A stretch of DNA of 64,000 bases from Pectobacterium colocasium (GTDB lineage Bacteria > Pseudomonadota > Gammaproteobacteria > Enterobacterales > Enterobacteriaceae): positions 3,100,001 through 3,164,000 of the forward strand of contig NZ_CP084032.1 of assembly GCF_020181655.1 (NCBI RefSeq), read 5' to 3'. The position numbers and the translations under genes are program-made. The notes beneath the pieces are model-generated. The model saw only the letters and a program-made list of their open reading frames with translations. It made no database searches and was not told where the DNA came from. This document shows, piece by piece, positions 53,767 to 63,271 of the stretch (the stretch's first letter is position 1; every line of letters begins with the position of its first letter).

Positions 53767-54452
53767 CAACCTGCCCCCTTCTGAATGGGTACGGTGTCAA
53801 TGACAAACCCCACACCTCTCACCGTTCGCACATAGCCGTCACCGATTTTGCGCCGCAAATTTCCCATATGTACATCGAGCGCATTGCTCATATTTTCTTT
53901 TGCACCGAAGATCCTTTCTTCCAAAAAACGACGTGTCAGAACACGGTCAGCGCGCAACATTAATGTTTCAAGCAGCGCGTATTCGCTTGCCGTCAAATCA
54001 ACATGACTCTCACTCACTGTCACGCGACGAGTCGGCGCATGGAGAGATAGCCCTCGAATTTCTATCACCTCATTCTGAAAACCGTAACTGCGCCGCACAA
54101 GTGCTCTCACCCTGGCCAATAACTCGGCGAGAACAAAAGGTTTGACGAGATAGTCGTCTGCACCAGCATCCAGCCCAGTCAAACGATCTTGCAGAGTGCC
54201 TCGAGCCGTCAGGATGATGACAGGGATTCCCTTGAACTGCTGACGCAGACGCGTCAGCAGGCTCATGCCATCACCGTCGGGCAGGCCGAGGTCGAGCAAT
54301 ACCAGTTCTGGCACGCATACATCGAGTTGATGCAGAGCATCCACTTTACGGCGAACCCATATGACATCTAACCCTTGGTCTGTCAGGGCAATACGCACGC
54401 CATTGCCAAGATCGATGTCGTCTTCAATTAGGAGAATTTTCACAATAGCCAC
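53766..54452 (-). CDS. OmpR/PhoB-family response regulator
   Basis: 228 residues. Receiver domain with acidic pair in LLIEDDIDLG and phosphoacceptor Asp near 54 (LVLLDLGLPDGDG), conserved Thr/Lys (ILTARG, DDYLVKPF). Winged-helix output domain (LTASEYALLETLMLRADRVL, ALDVHMGNLRRKIGDGYVRT). The start is probably GTG; a second in-frame GTG lies four codons later. Divergent from the mipA-like gene at 54648, which is the likely target. Confidence 0.93.
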   Translation of the reverse strand: MAIVKILLIEDDIDLGNGVRIALTDQGLDVIWVRRKVDALHQLDVCVPELVLLDLGLPDGDGMSLLTRLRQQFKGIPVIILTARGTLQDRLTGLDAGADDYLVKPFVLAELLARVRALVRRSYGFQNEVIEIRGLSLHAPTRRVTVSESHVDLTASEYALLETLMLRADRVLTRRFLEERIFGAKENMSNALDVHMGNLRRKIGDGYVRTVRGVGFVIDTVPIQKGAG

Positions 54453-54647
54453 TTTATCAACAGTGAATGAAGAACGTCTGAAGAAAAAACGATATCAGGG
54501 AATCTATCAGGTTTGCAGAACGGGCACTTACTTCAGTATTTCTTCATTTTGGGCTCATGAGAACTTCAGAGTCAGCATTCAAACTGAGCGTTCCGGCGTT
54601 TAAAACCGCTTGTATTGTAGTCAGTTGAATCCACAAGGACTTCCTTA

Positions 54648-55484
54648 ATGAGAAACATCGAACTGAGCCATAAGTTCCTCCATTCACTCTCGGGGCGTAC
54701 CCTGAAAAAATCGTTGTCGGGATTTATCCTGGCGTTACTGTCCACCCCAATACTGGCAGCAGGACAACAACAGGGTAACCAGTTGACTCTCGGGGGAGGC
54801 GCGGATGTTGCACCACGTTATTCTGGTTCGGATGAAAGCCGCGTCACGACTGCCCTGGTAATTGATTACTCTATGGTAAATGGTTTCTTCGTCAGTACCA
54901 CGCGTGGTATCGGTTACGGTAACAGCATCGGCAAATTTGATTACAGCGCTGCGCTGAGTTATCGCGCAGGCCGAAAGGATCGTGACGTGGACAGCGACTC
55001 GCTCAGCTACGGTAGCGACGACTTGCGAGGTATGGGTGACGTCAAAGGCTCGGCTATCAGTCTGCTTGGCCTGGGATACGAGGTCACCGACTGGCTTAAT
55101 TTGCAATTGCAGGCTGAGGTGCCGATTTCTCAGCGAAACAATGGCGAGGCCCTGCATTTCAGCATTGTCAGCCCGCTCTATTCGTCATCGAAAGATGACG
55201 TGACACTGGCGCTGACCAGCAGTTGGGGAACCAGCAAGTACATGCAGACTTACTACGGGGTAAGTGCATCACAGTCGGCGGCATCGGGGTTTACGCGATA
55301 TGATGCCAAGTCTGGAATTTACGCCTATTCACTGAATATGGGCTGGACGCACAAGCTCACCCAAGACTGGAGCATAGATGCCGCAGCAGGTTTTACGCAG
55401 TTGGCTGGTGATGCACGCAATAGTTCAATTGTTCAACGAAAAACATCGCCCACGGGAAGCCTGAAGGTGACATATAGCTTCTGA
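54648..55484 (+). CDS. MipA/OmpV family outer membrane protein
   Basis: 278 residues with a signal peptide (SLSGFILALLSTPILAAG) and a beta-barrel pattern ending in an aromatic residue (LKVTYSF). Family features: LTLGGGADVAPRYSGSDESR and GIGYGNSIGKFDYSAALSYR. MipA/OmpV proteins are outer membrane barrels, some linked to MltA/PBP1B scaffolding and osmotic or cationic stress. The 195-bp divergent gap to the response regulator suggests control by that system. Confidence 0.9.
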   Translation: MRNIELSHKFLHSLSGRTLKKSLSGFILALLSTPILAAGQQQGNQLTLGGGADVAPRYSGSDESRVTTALVIDYSMVNGFFVSTTRGIGYGNSIGKFDYSAALSYRAGRKDRDVDSDSLSYGSDDLRGMGDVKGSAISLLGLGYEVTDWLNLQLQAEVPISQRNNGEALHFSIVSPLYSSSKDDVTLALTSSWGTSKYMQTYYGVSASQSAASGFTRYDAKSGIYAYSLNMGWTHKLTQDWSIDAAAGFTQLAGDARNSSIVQRKTSPTGSLKVTYSF

Positions 55485-55812
55485 TCGTTGTTCGATATGT
55501 GTTTCTCGGAAGCGTGTGGCTATGCACTATCAATAAATACAAATTCGAACCGCCCTAGTTCAGATGATGGGGCGGTACTGAACAAAAGGAAGAGATCACA
55601 CCTTTGCCCCCATTAATGGACTGTCCGAGCAATCGTATTCTTGAATTCCACGGGAGAACGGATAGATAGAGACAGGAGTCAGAAAAAACGTGGTAGAAAC
55701 CGTAAAAAATTCAAATAAAAGAAGAGAAACGATGCAGAGATTTCCGCTTTTTAAGTACGATATTTCACGGTATTTTCTACAACGTGGACGTTAAACAGAG
55801 AGTAAGGGTGTC
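55485..55812. other. Intergenic region with a terminator
   Basis: About 330 bp. ACCGCCC...GGGCGGT at 55549-55577 is a probable terminator for the mipA-like gene. The promoter of the following DUF2501 gene should be in the rest. Confidence 0.5.
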
Positions 55813-56295
55813 ATGAAATCAATCAGAAACGTAGTCGGTGCCGTTGGTTTAGCGACTTTTATGCTTACAGGCTACGCCCAGGCAGCAGGTTTGCAGGATT
55901 CACTTTCCAGCGCGGTTAGCCAACTCGGTCAGAATAGTGCTTCATCCGGCGGATTGAGTGGATTAGCAGGGCTGCTCAATGGTGGCAATCAGGCGTTAAG
56001 TGCCAGCAGCATGAACAACGCGGCAGGGATCCTGCAATACTGCGTGAAACAGAAGTTGGTTTCTGCAACCAATACAGAAAACATCAAAAACCAATTGTTG
56101 GATAAACTTGGTCTGACTTCTCAGCAAGAAAAACAGCAACAGACTGATTATACACAAGGGCTGGCAGGTCTCTTGAATACCCGCGATGGCAAACAGCTGA
56201 ATCTGAATAATATAGGAAATACGCCTTTGGCGGAAAAGGTGAAGACCAAGGCGTGCGATATTGTCTTGAAGCAAGGTGTGAAATTCCTTTCCTGA
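55813..56295 (+). CDS. DUF2501 family protein (YjjA-like)
   Basis: 160 residues with a cleavable signal peptide (LATFMLTGYAQAAG) and a Gly/Ser/Leu-rich helical mature part (GGLSGLAGLLNGGNQALSAS, ILQYCVKQKLVSATNTENIK). Two Cys in the mature protein may form a disulfide. DUF2501 proteins are periplasmic and uncharacterized. Confidence 0.88.
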   Translation: MKSIRNVVGAVGLATFMLTGYAQAAGLQDSLSSAVSQLGQNSASSGGLSGLAGLLNGGNQALSASSMNNAAGILQYCVKQKLVSATNTENIKNQLLDKLGLTSQQEKQQQTDYTQGLAGLLNTRDGKQLNLNNIGNTPLAEKVKTKACDIVLKQGVKFLS

Positions 56296-56467
56296 TATTG
56301 ATTCATTGGCTCTTGCCAACGGTTTTATTGAGCAGATATCGCGCCAATGCCCCCTTCCTTCATCGCGGAGTTTTCCCTACCCGCCGATGAAGGACAGTAT
56401 CTTTTATCCTGCCGATAATTTATCCTCTCCCGCATTTTGTCATGACATAAAAATTAAGCCTGCATAT

Positions 56468-57967
56468 ATGATTTCATCACCCGACGCCACGCCGGTACCA
56501 TCGCCTTCTGCGCCGTCAACGCTTGCTGTATTACGCTCTCCTTCGCTGCTGATGCGCGAGATTTTGGCTGGCACCATCACCGCGCTGGCACTTATCCCAG
56601 AAGTGATTTCGTTTTCTATCATCGCAGGCGTCGATCCGAAAGTTAGCCTGATAGCCTCCATTGTGTTGTGCTTCACCATGTCCTTCCTCGGCGGTAGGCC
56701 AGCAATGGTGACGGCGGCGGCGGGAGCCGTAGCGCTGGTTATCGGACCGATGGTACACGCACACGGCGTAGCTTATATCCTGCCTGCCGTGATCATGGCA
56801 GGGATCATCCAGATTCTGTTTGGCCTGGCCGGATTGGCGAGAATGATGCGCTACATCCCGCGCTCGGTGATGATCGGTTTCGTTAATGCGCTGGGCATCC
56901 TAATTTTTGCAGCGCAGGTCCCGCATATTTACGGGCAATCCTCGCTTGTCTGGCTGCTGTTTGCGCTGACGCTCGCGATTGTTCTGCTGTTGCCTTATGT
57001 GGTGAAAAGCATTCCCGCACCGCTGGTCGCGATTGTGACGGTAACCGCAATCGCTATTTTTACCGGCATCACGGTGCCTAATGTCGGCGATGCTGGCCCT
57101 ATGCAGCCCGGATTACCGGGTTTCACTCAGTGGCTGGTGCCGCTCAATCTTGAAACGCTACACATCATCTGGCCGACCGCGCTGAGTATTGCCTTTGTCG
57201 GACTGATGGAGTCGCTGTTAACGGCCAAACTGGTCGACGACATCACGGATACGCCGTCCAGCAAGCGCCGCGAATGCTGGGGACTGGGCGTTTCCAATAT
57301 CTTCGCCGGCTTCTACGGCGGCATTGCCGGGTGTGCAATGATCGGGCAAACCGTGGTCAACGTGGAGTTAGGTAAAGCGCGCACGCGCCTTTCTACCCTC
57401 GCCGCCGCGCTGGTGCTGCTGCTGTTAGTGACCGGACTGAGCGAAATCATGGCGAAGATTCCCATGGTGGTGCTGGCCGGCATTATGATGATCGTCGCGG
57501 TCAAGACGATGAACTGGCATAGCCTGCATCCTACGACGCTGAAACGTATGCCGCTGTCGGAAACGCTGGTGGTCATCGTGACGGTTATCGCCACCGTCTC
57601 GACGGGGAATCTCGCTATCGGCGTAGCGGGCGGTGTAATCTTTGCCATCCTGCTGTTTGCTCGTCGCGTGGCGCACGTCATTCACGCGGAGCGTCAGGTG
57701 AGTGAAGACGGACAGTCGGTACACTACATGGTGCGCGGGCCGCTCTTCTTCGGCAGCAGCAACGACCTCTTTGAGCATTTTCTCTATGCACAGGATCCGC
57801 AGAACGTCACCATCGATCTGACGCACGCCCAAATCTGGGATGCCTCCAGCGTGGCGGCGCTCGACGCGATCGAAACCCGCTATCATCGCTACGATGCGAA
57901 GGTCACGATCGTCGGGCTGGATACCCATAGCACCAAAATCCACCAGCGTCTGTCTGGGCACCTCTAA
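56468..57967 (+). CDS. SulP family inorganic anion transporter
   Basis: 499 residues from ATG 56468; earlier in-frame starts add a low-complexity leader. About ten to twelve transmembrane helices with the SulP pattern (AGTITALALIPEVISFSIIA, GRPAMVTAAAGAVALVIGPM) and a C-terminal STAS domain (VTIDLTHAQIWDASSVAALD). Substrates in the family include sulfate, bicarbonate and dicarboxylates; none can be chosen here. Confidence 0.9.
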   Translation: MISSPDATPVPSPSAPSTLAVLRSPSLLMREILAGTITALALIPEVISFSIIAGVDPKVSLIASIVLCFTMSFLGGRPAMVTAAAGAVALVIGPMVHAHGVAYILPAVIMAGIIQILFGLAGLARMMRYIPRSVMIGFVNALGILIFAAQVPHIYGQSSLVWLLFALTLAIVLLLPYVVKSIPAPLVAIVTVTAIAIFTGITVPNVGDAGPMQPGLPGFTQWLVPLNLETLHIIWPTALSIAFVGLMESLLTAKLVDDITDTPSSKRRECWGLGVSNIFAGFYGGIAGCAMIGQTVVNVELGKARTRLSTLAAALVLLLLVTGLSEIMAKIPMVVLAGIMMIVAVKTMNWHSLHPTTLKRMPLSETLVVIVTVIATVSTGNLAIGVAGGVIFAILLFARRVAHVIHAERQVSEDGQSVHYMVRGPLFFGSSNDLFEHFLYAQDPQNVTIDLTHAQIWDASSVAALDAIETRYHRYDAKVTIVGLDTHSTKIHQRLSGHL

Positions 57968-58075
57968 GTCACCCGGCGTTCGAAGACGGCTACCGTCGCG
58001 GACGCCAGCGTTGACAACCCGCCCGCCTGTGTGATTAGACTCAATGCTAAGCAGGCTAACTTAAGGAAAGAGTTG

Positions 58076-59022
58076 ATGAAAATTACCGACGTGCGCGTGA
58101 TCCTCGCGAATCGATATATGTTTGTTGAGGTCACCACTGACGAAGGGCTAACGGGCATTGGCGAATCCGGTGCCTGAGGCTTTCTCGATGCCTCCAAAGG
58201 TGCGGTTGAGGCACTGCGCACGTATCTGATTGGGCAAGATCCGCTGCGTATTGAACACCACTGGCAGTATATGTACCGCTGCTGGCATTTCCGCGGCGCC
58301 GCCATCATGGGGGCGATCAGCGCCATCGATATCGCCCTGTGGGATATCGCGGGCAAATATATCGGGAAGCGGTCGGTAACGATGTCGACCTGTGTATCGA
58401 AGTTCACCGCCGTCTGAAAACCGCCGATGCCGTGGTGTTCGCTCGCGGTATTGAGCCGTTTTATCCCTATTTTATTGAAGACCCTATCGCCGCAGATAAC
58501 TTCGACTCCATGGCGGAGGTGGCCGACAAAATCAATATTCCTATTGCCACTGGCGAACGCCTGAATAATCCGCAGGAATTTGCGATGTTGATTCGCCGCA
58601 ACGCGGTCGCCTATGTGCGCCCTGATGTCTGCATGTGCGGGGGCATTACCGGTGCGAAAAAAGTGGCGGCGCTGGCAGAAGCCAACGATTTGATGGTCGT
58701 ACCACACAACCCGCTCAGCCCGGTGTCTACCGCCGCCTGTTTGCAGATCGCCGTCAGCATTCCGAATTTTGCCCTGCTGGAGTATCCAGGGGATGACCAG
58801 CCGGCGTTGTCGGAAAAATTTGGCGCAACAGGCGTCGAAAACGGCGTACGGAAAAAAGACGTGGTGAAGAACACCTTCAAATGCGTGGACGGGTTTATGG
58901 AAATACCGACGCAATCCGGTATCGGTATCGAGCTGGCGGACGATCTGGAGAACCGCTTCCCTTACCGCCGTCGCGGCCTGAAAACCCGGCTGCACGTCGA
59001 CGGTTCCGTCGTCGATCAATAA
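58076..59022 (+). pseudogene. Enolase-superfamily (mandelate racemase/galactonate dehydratase-like) pseudogene
   Basis: The N-terminal part (MKITDVRVILANRYMFVEVT) has an in-frame TGA at 58175 where the family usually has a Trp or similar (GESGA-stop-GFLDA). It runs on to DIALWDIAGKYIG near 58365, then jumps in frame to EAVGNDVDLCIEVHRRL, losing the barrel segment with the K-x-K catalytic motif. The rest is normal (EDPIAADNFDSM, GERLNNPQEF, PHNPLSPVSTAACLQIA). A stop plus an internal deletion make it non-functional. Confidence 0.85.
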
Positions 59023-59031
59023 CGACAATTC

Positions 59032-59078
59032 GGCAGGTTGTGGCTATCACGCCTCGCGCCACAACCTGCCGCGTTTTT
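59032..59078. terminator. Bidirectional terminator between the pseudogene and the RND operon
   Basis: GGCAGGTTGTGG, loop, CCACAACCTGCC then GCGTTTTT: a 12-bp perfect stem between convergent genes. Confidence 0.8.
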
Positions 59079-59079
59079 C

Positions 59080-62000
59080 TTAAGACGACGTAGAATTTGC
59101 CGCTTTCCGCCCTTCCCACTGCATGAGCAAACTCAGCGCCGCAGGCAGCGCAAGCAGTGTCAGCAGCGTCGCCACCATCAACCCGCCGATAATCGCGTAC
59201 GCCATCGGCCCCCAAAACACCTGATGTGCAATCGGGATCATGCCAAGAATTGCCGCCAGCGCGGTCAAGACTATCGGCCGTGAACGATGCTGGGCGGCAT
59301 TCACAATCGCCTCTGTCGCGGGCTGCCCGTTTTTCACGTTCAGATCGACTTCGCCAATCAGAATAACCGCATTACGAATAATCATGCCCGCCAACGCAAT
59401 CGCCCCCAGCAGCGCCACAAACCCCATCGGTGTGCCGGTCGGCAACATGGCGGCAACAATACCGATCAGGCCAAACGGCGCGGTCAGAAATGCCAATACC
59501 ATGCGAGAAATGCGCTGTAACTGAATCATCAATAGCACCAGCATGACCAACAGCGTCACTGGCAACACCGCATATACGGAACTATTGCCTTTATCAGACT
59601 CGGCCGCCACGCCACCTTCTGTGATGTGGTACCCCTCGGGTAACGTGGTACGATAGCGTTCAATCTCAGGCGCCAGTTTTTCAGATAGCGCAGGAGCCCG
59701 CACGCCCGATGCCACATCCATTTGTACCGTAATGAACGGCTCGCGCTGACGCCGCCAGATAATCGGATCGTCGACACCATACGCCACGGTAGCGATTTGC
59801 TCCAGCGGGACGGAGCGCCCATCCGCGACCGGTATTTGCAGATTAGCGATCGTCGCGACGTCTCTGCGTTCCTGCGGCGTGCCGCGCACGACCACATCCA
59901 CCAGCCGATTACCATCGCGCACCGACGTCAGCGTAGAACCGGAAAATATCGCCGCCAACATGCTGGATACATCCTGCGAACTGATGCCAACGGCGCGGGC
60001 TTCCGTCTGATTGAGCACCACGTTCACCGTGCGCTCCGGTTGGCCCGAGGTCAGATTCACCTCACGAACATCAGCCTGATTCCCCACCAAGCTAGCCAGA
60101 CCTTGCGCAATATCACGGACGCGGTGAATATCCGGCCCGGCGACTCGATATTTAAGTGGCCAGCCCACTGGCGGCCCCAGCTCCAGTGCGGACACACGTG
60201 CCACAATATTGCTAAAATCGCGCTCAAGCACCTGATTCAACCGTGCGGCCAATGCGTCCCTCGCCTCCAGACTTTTTGCCACCACCACTAGTTGCGCAAT
60301 ATTTTCGTGGCTCAACAGCACATCCATCGGGAGATAAAAACGTACCGCGCCCGACCCAACATAGGTGGAAAAGTGGTCAACATCGGGATCGTCTTTCAGC
60401 ATGGCTTCCAGCCGTTTCGCCTGCGTTTCCGTCGCGGCCTGTGAAGCGTTCGCCGGCAGCGTCAGACTGACCAGCAGTTCCGGTCTGTCCGAAGCGGGAA
60501 AAAATTCGCCTTGCAGCCGGGTAGCGCCAAACAAGGCGACCACCAGCAACAGCACTGCGATGAGTAACGTCATTCCCCGGTTTGCCAGCGCTTGTTGCAG
60601 CCACTGGCGATAAAGACGACCAACCCGCCCCGGTTCGTTATGCTGGTGACGAAACGTTTTTGGCAACAACCAGACGCCGAGCAAGGGCGAAAAGAGAATG
60701 GCCACGATCCAGGAACTCAGCAAGGAGATAAGCACGACGACAAAAAGTGAAAAGCAGTATTCGCCCGCGCTTGATGAGGCAAACCCCACCGGGATAAACC
60801 CGGCAATCATCACCAGCGTCCCCGTCAGCATGGGGAAGGCCGTGCTTTCATAGGCCCAGGCCGCCGCCCGCTTGCGATCCCAGCCCTCTTCCAGTCGCGA
60901 CACCATCGCCTCCACGGTAATCATGGCGTCATCAACCAACAACCCCAGCGAAATAATCAACGCCCCGAGCGAGATACGCTGTAAGCCAATACCGGTTATC
61001 TCCATACCAATAAAGGTCATCGCAAGCACAATCGGGATGGATGCAGCAACGACCAATCCGGCACGGCTGCCAAGAGAGACGAACGATACCGCCAGTACAA
61101 TCGCAACAGCTTCCAGCAGCACTTTGATGAATCCGCCGACTGCCCCTTTCACCACTTCCGATTGATCGGCCACGCGCGTCATTTCAATCCCATGCGGAAG
61201 CTGCGTTGCAATCACGTTCATTTTATCGCGAATGGCCTGACCGAAATTGAGCATGTTGCCAGTCGGAGCCATGGAGATTGCCAGCCCAATCGCTTTCTCA
61301 CCATTCACCCGAAACGTTGGCGACGGTGGTTCTGCCGTTTCACGGTGAATCGTAGCGATATCAACCAGCGGGACAAATTTCCCGCCGATGCGCAATGTAA
61401 TCTGGCGCAAGCTTTGCTCGGAGGTGAACGCCCCGCTAACGCGCACGGCAATCTTCTCATCTTCAGTGCGAATAATACCGGCAGGCGTGACCGCATTCTG
61501 CGCTTTCAGTGAATCAATAACCTGCTGCGCATCAATCCCTAATCCGGCAAGACGTCGGGGAGAAAACGTCACCACGATCTGTTCTTCTTCCACGCCCAGC
61601 ATGTCGACCTTGCCAACATCCGGCACGCTCAATAACGCAGCGCGAATATCCTCGACACGATCGCGCAGCTCTCGCGGCGAAAACCCTTCGGCGGTAAAGC
61701 CATAAATCGTACCAAACGTATCATCAAATTCGTCATTAACAGACGGCGGGCTGACGCCATCAGGGAGCGAACTGGCGATGTCCGTCATTTTCTTACGCAC
61801 CGTATACCAGATATTCGGTACGGCAGATGGCGGCGTGTCATCACGCAGGTTAACGAAAACCACCGATTCCCCAGCTCGGGTGTAGCTCTCGACATAATCG
61901 AGATACGGCGTTTCCTGTAATTTTTTCTCCAGCTTATCAGTAACGAAATTGACCGTATCATTCACCGTGGCGCCCGGCCAGGCGGCAGACACCACTGCGG

Positions 62001-62163
62001 ACTTAATGGTAAATGCCGGATCTTCGTTGCGAGGCAAACGTTGGTAGCTCATCACGCCTGCCGCCATAATCACCAGCATCATAAACGCGACCAGTTGCTG
62101 ATGCGCCAGTGCCCAGGCGGACAGGTTAAAGCGGGCGCGAGTGGGTTGTTGTTCCTGTGACAT
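59080..62163 (-). CDS. RND family multidrug efflux permease
   Basis: 1027 residues, inner-membrane proton antiporter of the HAE1/AcrB superfamily. The N-terminus has the first helix and porter region (NEDPAFTIKSAVVSAAWPGA). The central helices include LLVDDAMITVEAMVSRLEEG. The second half repeats the topology and ends GMIPIAHQVFWGPMAYAIIG and GLMVATLLTLLALPAALSLL. Its ATG overlaps the adaptor stop (TGATG). The substrate range cannot be read from sequence. Confidence 0.93.
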   Translation of the reverse strand: MSQEQQPTRARFNLSAWALAHQQLVAFMMLVIMAAGVMSYQRLPRNEDPAFTIKSAVVSAAWPGATVNDTVNFVTDKLEKKLQETPYLDYVESYTRAGESVVFVNLRDDTPPSAVPNIWYTVRKKMTDIASSLPDGVSPPSVNDEFDDTFGTIYGFTAEGFSPRELRDRVEDIRAALLSVPDVGKVDMLGVEEEQIVVTFSPRRLAGLGIDAQQVIDSLKAQNAVTPAGIIRTEDEKIAVRVSGAFTSEQSLRQITLRIGGKFVPLVDIATIHRETAEPPSPTFRVNGEKAIGLAISMAPTGNMLNFGQAIRDKMNVIATQLPHGIEMTRVADQSEVVKGAVGGFIKVLLEAVAIVLAVSFVSLGSRAGLVVAASIPIVLAMTFIGMEITGIGLQRISLGALIISLGLLVDDAMITVEAMVSRLEEGWDRKRAAAWAYESTAFPMLTGTLVMIAGFIPVGFASSSAGEYCFSLFVVVLISLLSSWIVAILFSPLLGVWLLPKTFRHQHNEPGRVGRLYRQWLQQALANRGMTLLIAVLLLVVALFGATRLQGEFFPASDRPELLVSLTLPANASQAATETQAKRLEAMLKDDPDVDHFSTYVGSGAVRFYLPMDVLLSHENIAQLVVVAKSLEARDALAARLNQVLERDFSNIVARVSALELGPPVGWPLKYRVAGPDIHRVRDIAQGLASLVGNQADVREVNLTSGQPERTVNVVLNQTEARAVGISSQDVSSMLAAIFSGSTLTSVRDGNRLVDVVVRGTPQERRDVATIANLQIPVADGRSVPLEQIATVAYGVDDPIIWRRQREPFITVQMDVASGVRAPALSEKLAPEIERYRTTLPEGYHITEGGVAAESDKGNSSVYAVLPVTLLVMLVLLMIQLQRISRMVLAFLTAPFGLIGIVAAMLPTGTPMGFVALLGAIALAGMIIRNAVILIGEVDLNVKNGQPATEAIVNAAQHRSRPIVLTALAAILGMIPIAHQVFWGPMAYAIIGGLMVATLLTLLALPAALSLLMQWEGRKAANSTSS

Positions 62164-63245
62164 CAGCGACGCTCCTCCTCATCCAGCCGAATTTTCTCAT
62201 CTGGCCGTAATTTACTGACGCCAGCGGTCACCACGCGATCGCCTTGTTTCAGCCCCTCGGAGATGAAAATCGTCGTGTCGCTATAGCGCGCCACGGTAAC
62301 CGGCCGCAAACGAACCGTCTGCGTTGCCGTGTCTACGACATAGACCGCAGGCTGCTCCCTCTGTCGCGTAAGGGCAGAGGCAGGCAGTTCAATGACGGCC
62401 GTGTCAGACTGCTGTATTGCACCCTTCACACTTGCTCCCAGTACCATCGCAGCGGGTGGCGAAGTTAACGTGACTCTCACTCTGAAAGTACGCGTAACGG
62501 GATCGGCCTGTGGGCTGATATCCCGCACTCGCCCTTCAGCCTGAACGCTCGGATCCGACAGCAATGAAACACGAATAACGCGCGAGGAAAGTGACTGATT
62601 AACCAGCCGTTCCGGTACATCAAACACCGCATCGCGCCCGTCGAGGGAGGCCAGTTTCACCACCTCTTGTCCGGCACTCACCACCTGGCCGGGGTTCGCG
62701 CTGACAGTAGTGATGACGCCGTCCTGTGTGGCCGTGAGTTGCGTATAGCCGAAGCGTTCCTGCGCGCCTTTCACCGTTGCCTGCGCACTTTCACGGCGGG
62801 AAACCGCCGCGTCCCAATTTGCCTGCGCTTCATCAAGCTGCACGCGTGCAATCGCTCCGCCCGGAGCCAGTGCCTTCATGCGGGAAAAATTGCTTTTCGC
62901 CAGCCGTTCCGCCGAAATTGCGCTGGCTAAATCCGCCTGTGCACTACGCAACTGGTTTTCACTGTCGCGTGCATCAAGCGTCGCAATAACATCGCCACGC
63001 TTTACCGACGCGCCCACATCCACCAGACGATTAAGGATGCGACCATCCAGTCGAAAACCTAACGCCGTTTCTTCATAAGGACGAACTTCCCCTGTCAACG
63101 TCACCGGTTCCCGACTCATCGCCGGCATGACCACCAACGTTTTTACCGGCCTGACGGACGGTGACACAGGCACATCATCAGCGCTGTCACAGCCGCTAAG
63201 TAACACGGCCGACAGCAGACAGAAAGCAAAACGGCTGACCATCAT
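62163..63245 (-). CDS. RND efflux membrane fusion (adaptor) lipoprotein
   Basis: 360 residues with a lipoprotein signal (FAFCLLSAVLLSGC), a lipoyl/barrel-sandwich motif (LNRLVDVGASVKRGDVIATL, YTQLTATQDGVITTVSANPG) around a helical hairpin (SENQLRSAQADLASAISAER) and a beta-barrel domain (VRDISPQADPVTRTFRVRVT). It links the RND pump to an outer-membrane channel. AGAGGATGTA precedes the ATG; an alternative ATG is the next codon. Confidence 0.92.
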   Translation of the reverse strand: MMVSRFAFCLLSAVLLSGCDSADDVPVSPSVRPVKTLVVMPAMSREPVTLTGEVRPYEETALGFRLDGRILNRLVDVGASVKRGDVIATLDARDSENQLRSAQADLASAISAERLAKSNFSRMKALAPGGAIARVQLDEAQANWDAAVSRRESAQATVKGAQERFGYTQLTATQDGVITTVSANPGQVVSAGQEVVKLASLDGRDAVFDVPERLVNQSLSSRVIRVSLLSDPSVQAEGRVRDISPQADPVTRTFRVRVTLTSPPAAMVLGASVKGAIQQSDTAVIELPASALTRQREQPAVYVVDTATQTVRLRPVTVARYSDTTIFISEGLKQGDRVVTAGVSKLRPDEKIRLDEEERR

Positions 63246-63271
63246 TACATCCTCTCACTTACCAGATAACA

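Noticed and set aside
58175..58177. In-frame TGA as a selenocysteine codon
   Set aside because: The same gene also has a large internal deletion removing catalytic residues, and no suitable stem-loop was recognized after the TGA; pseudogene is simpler.
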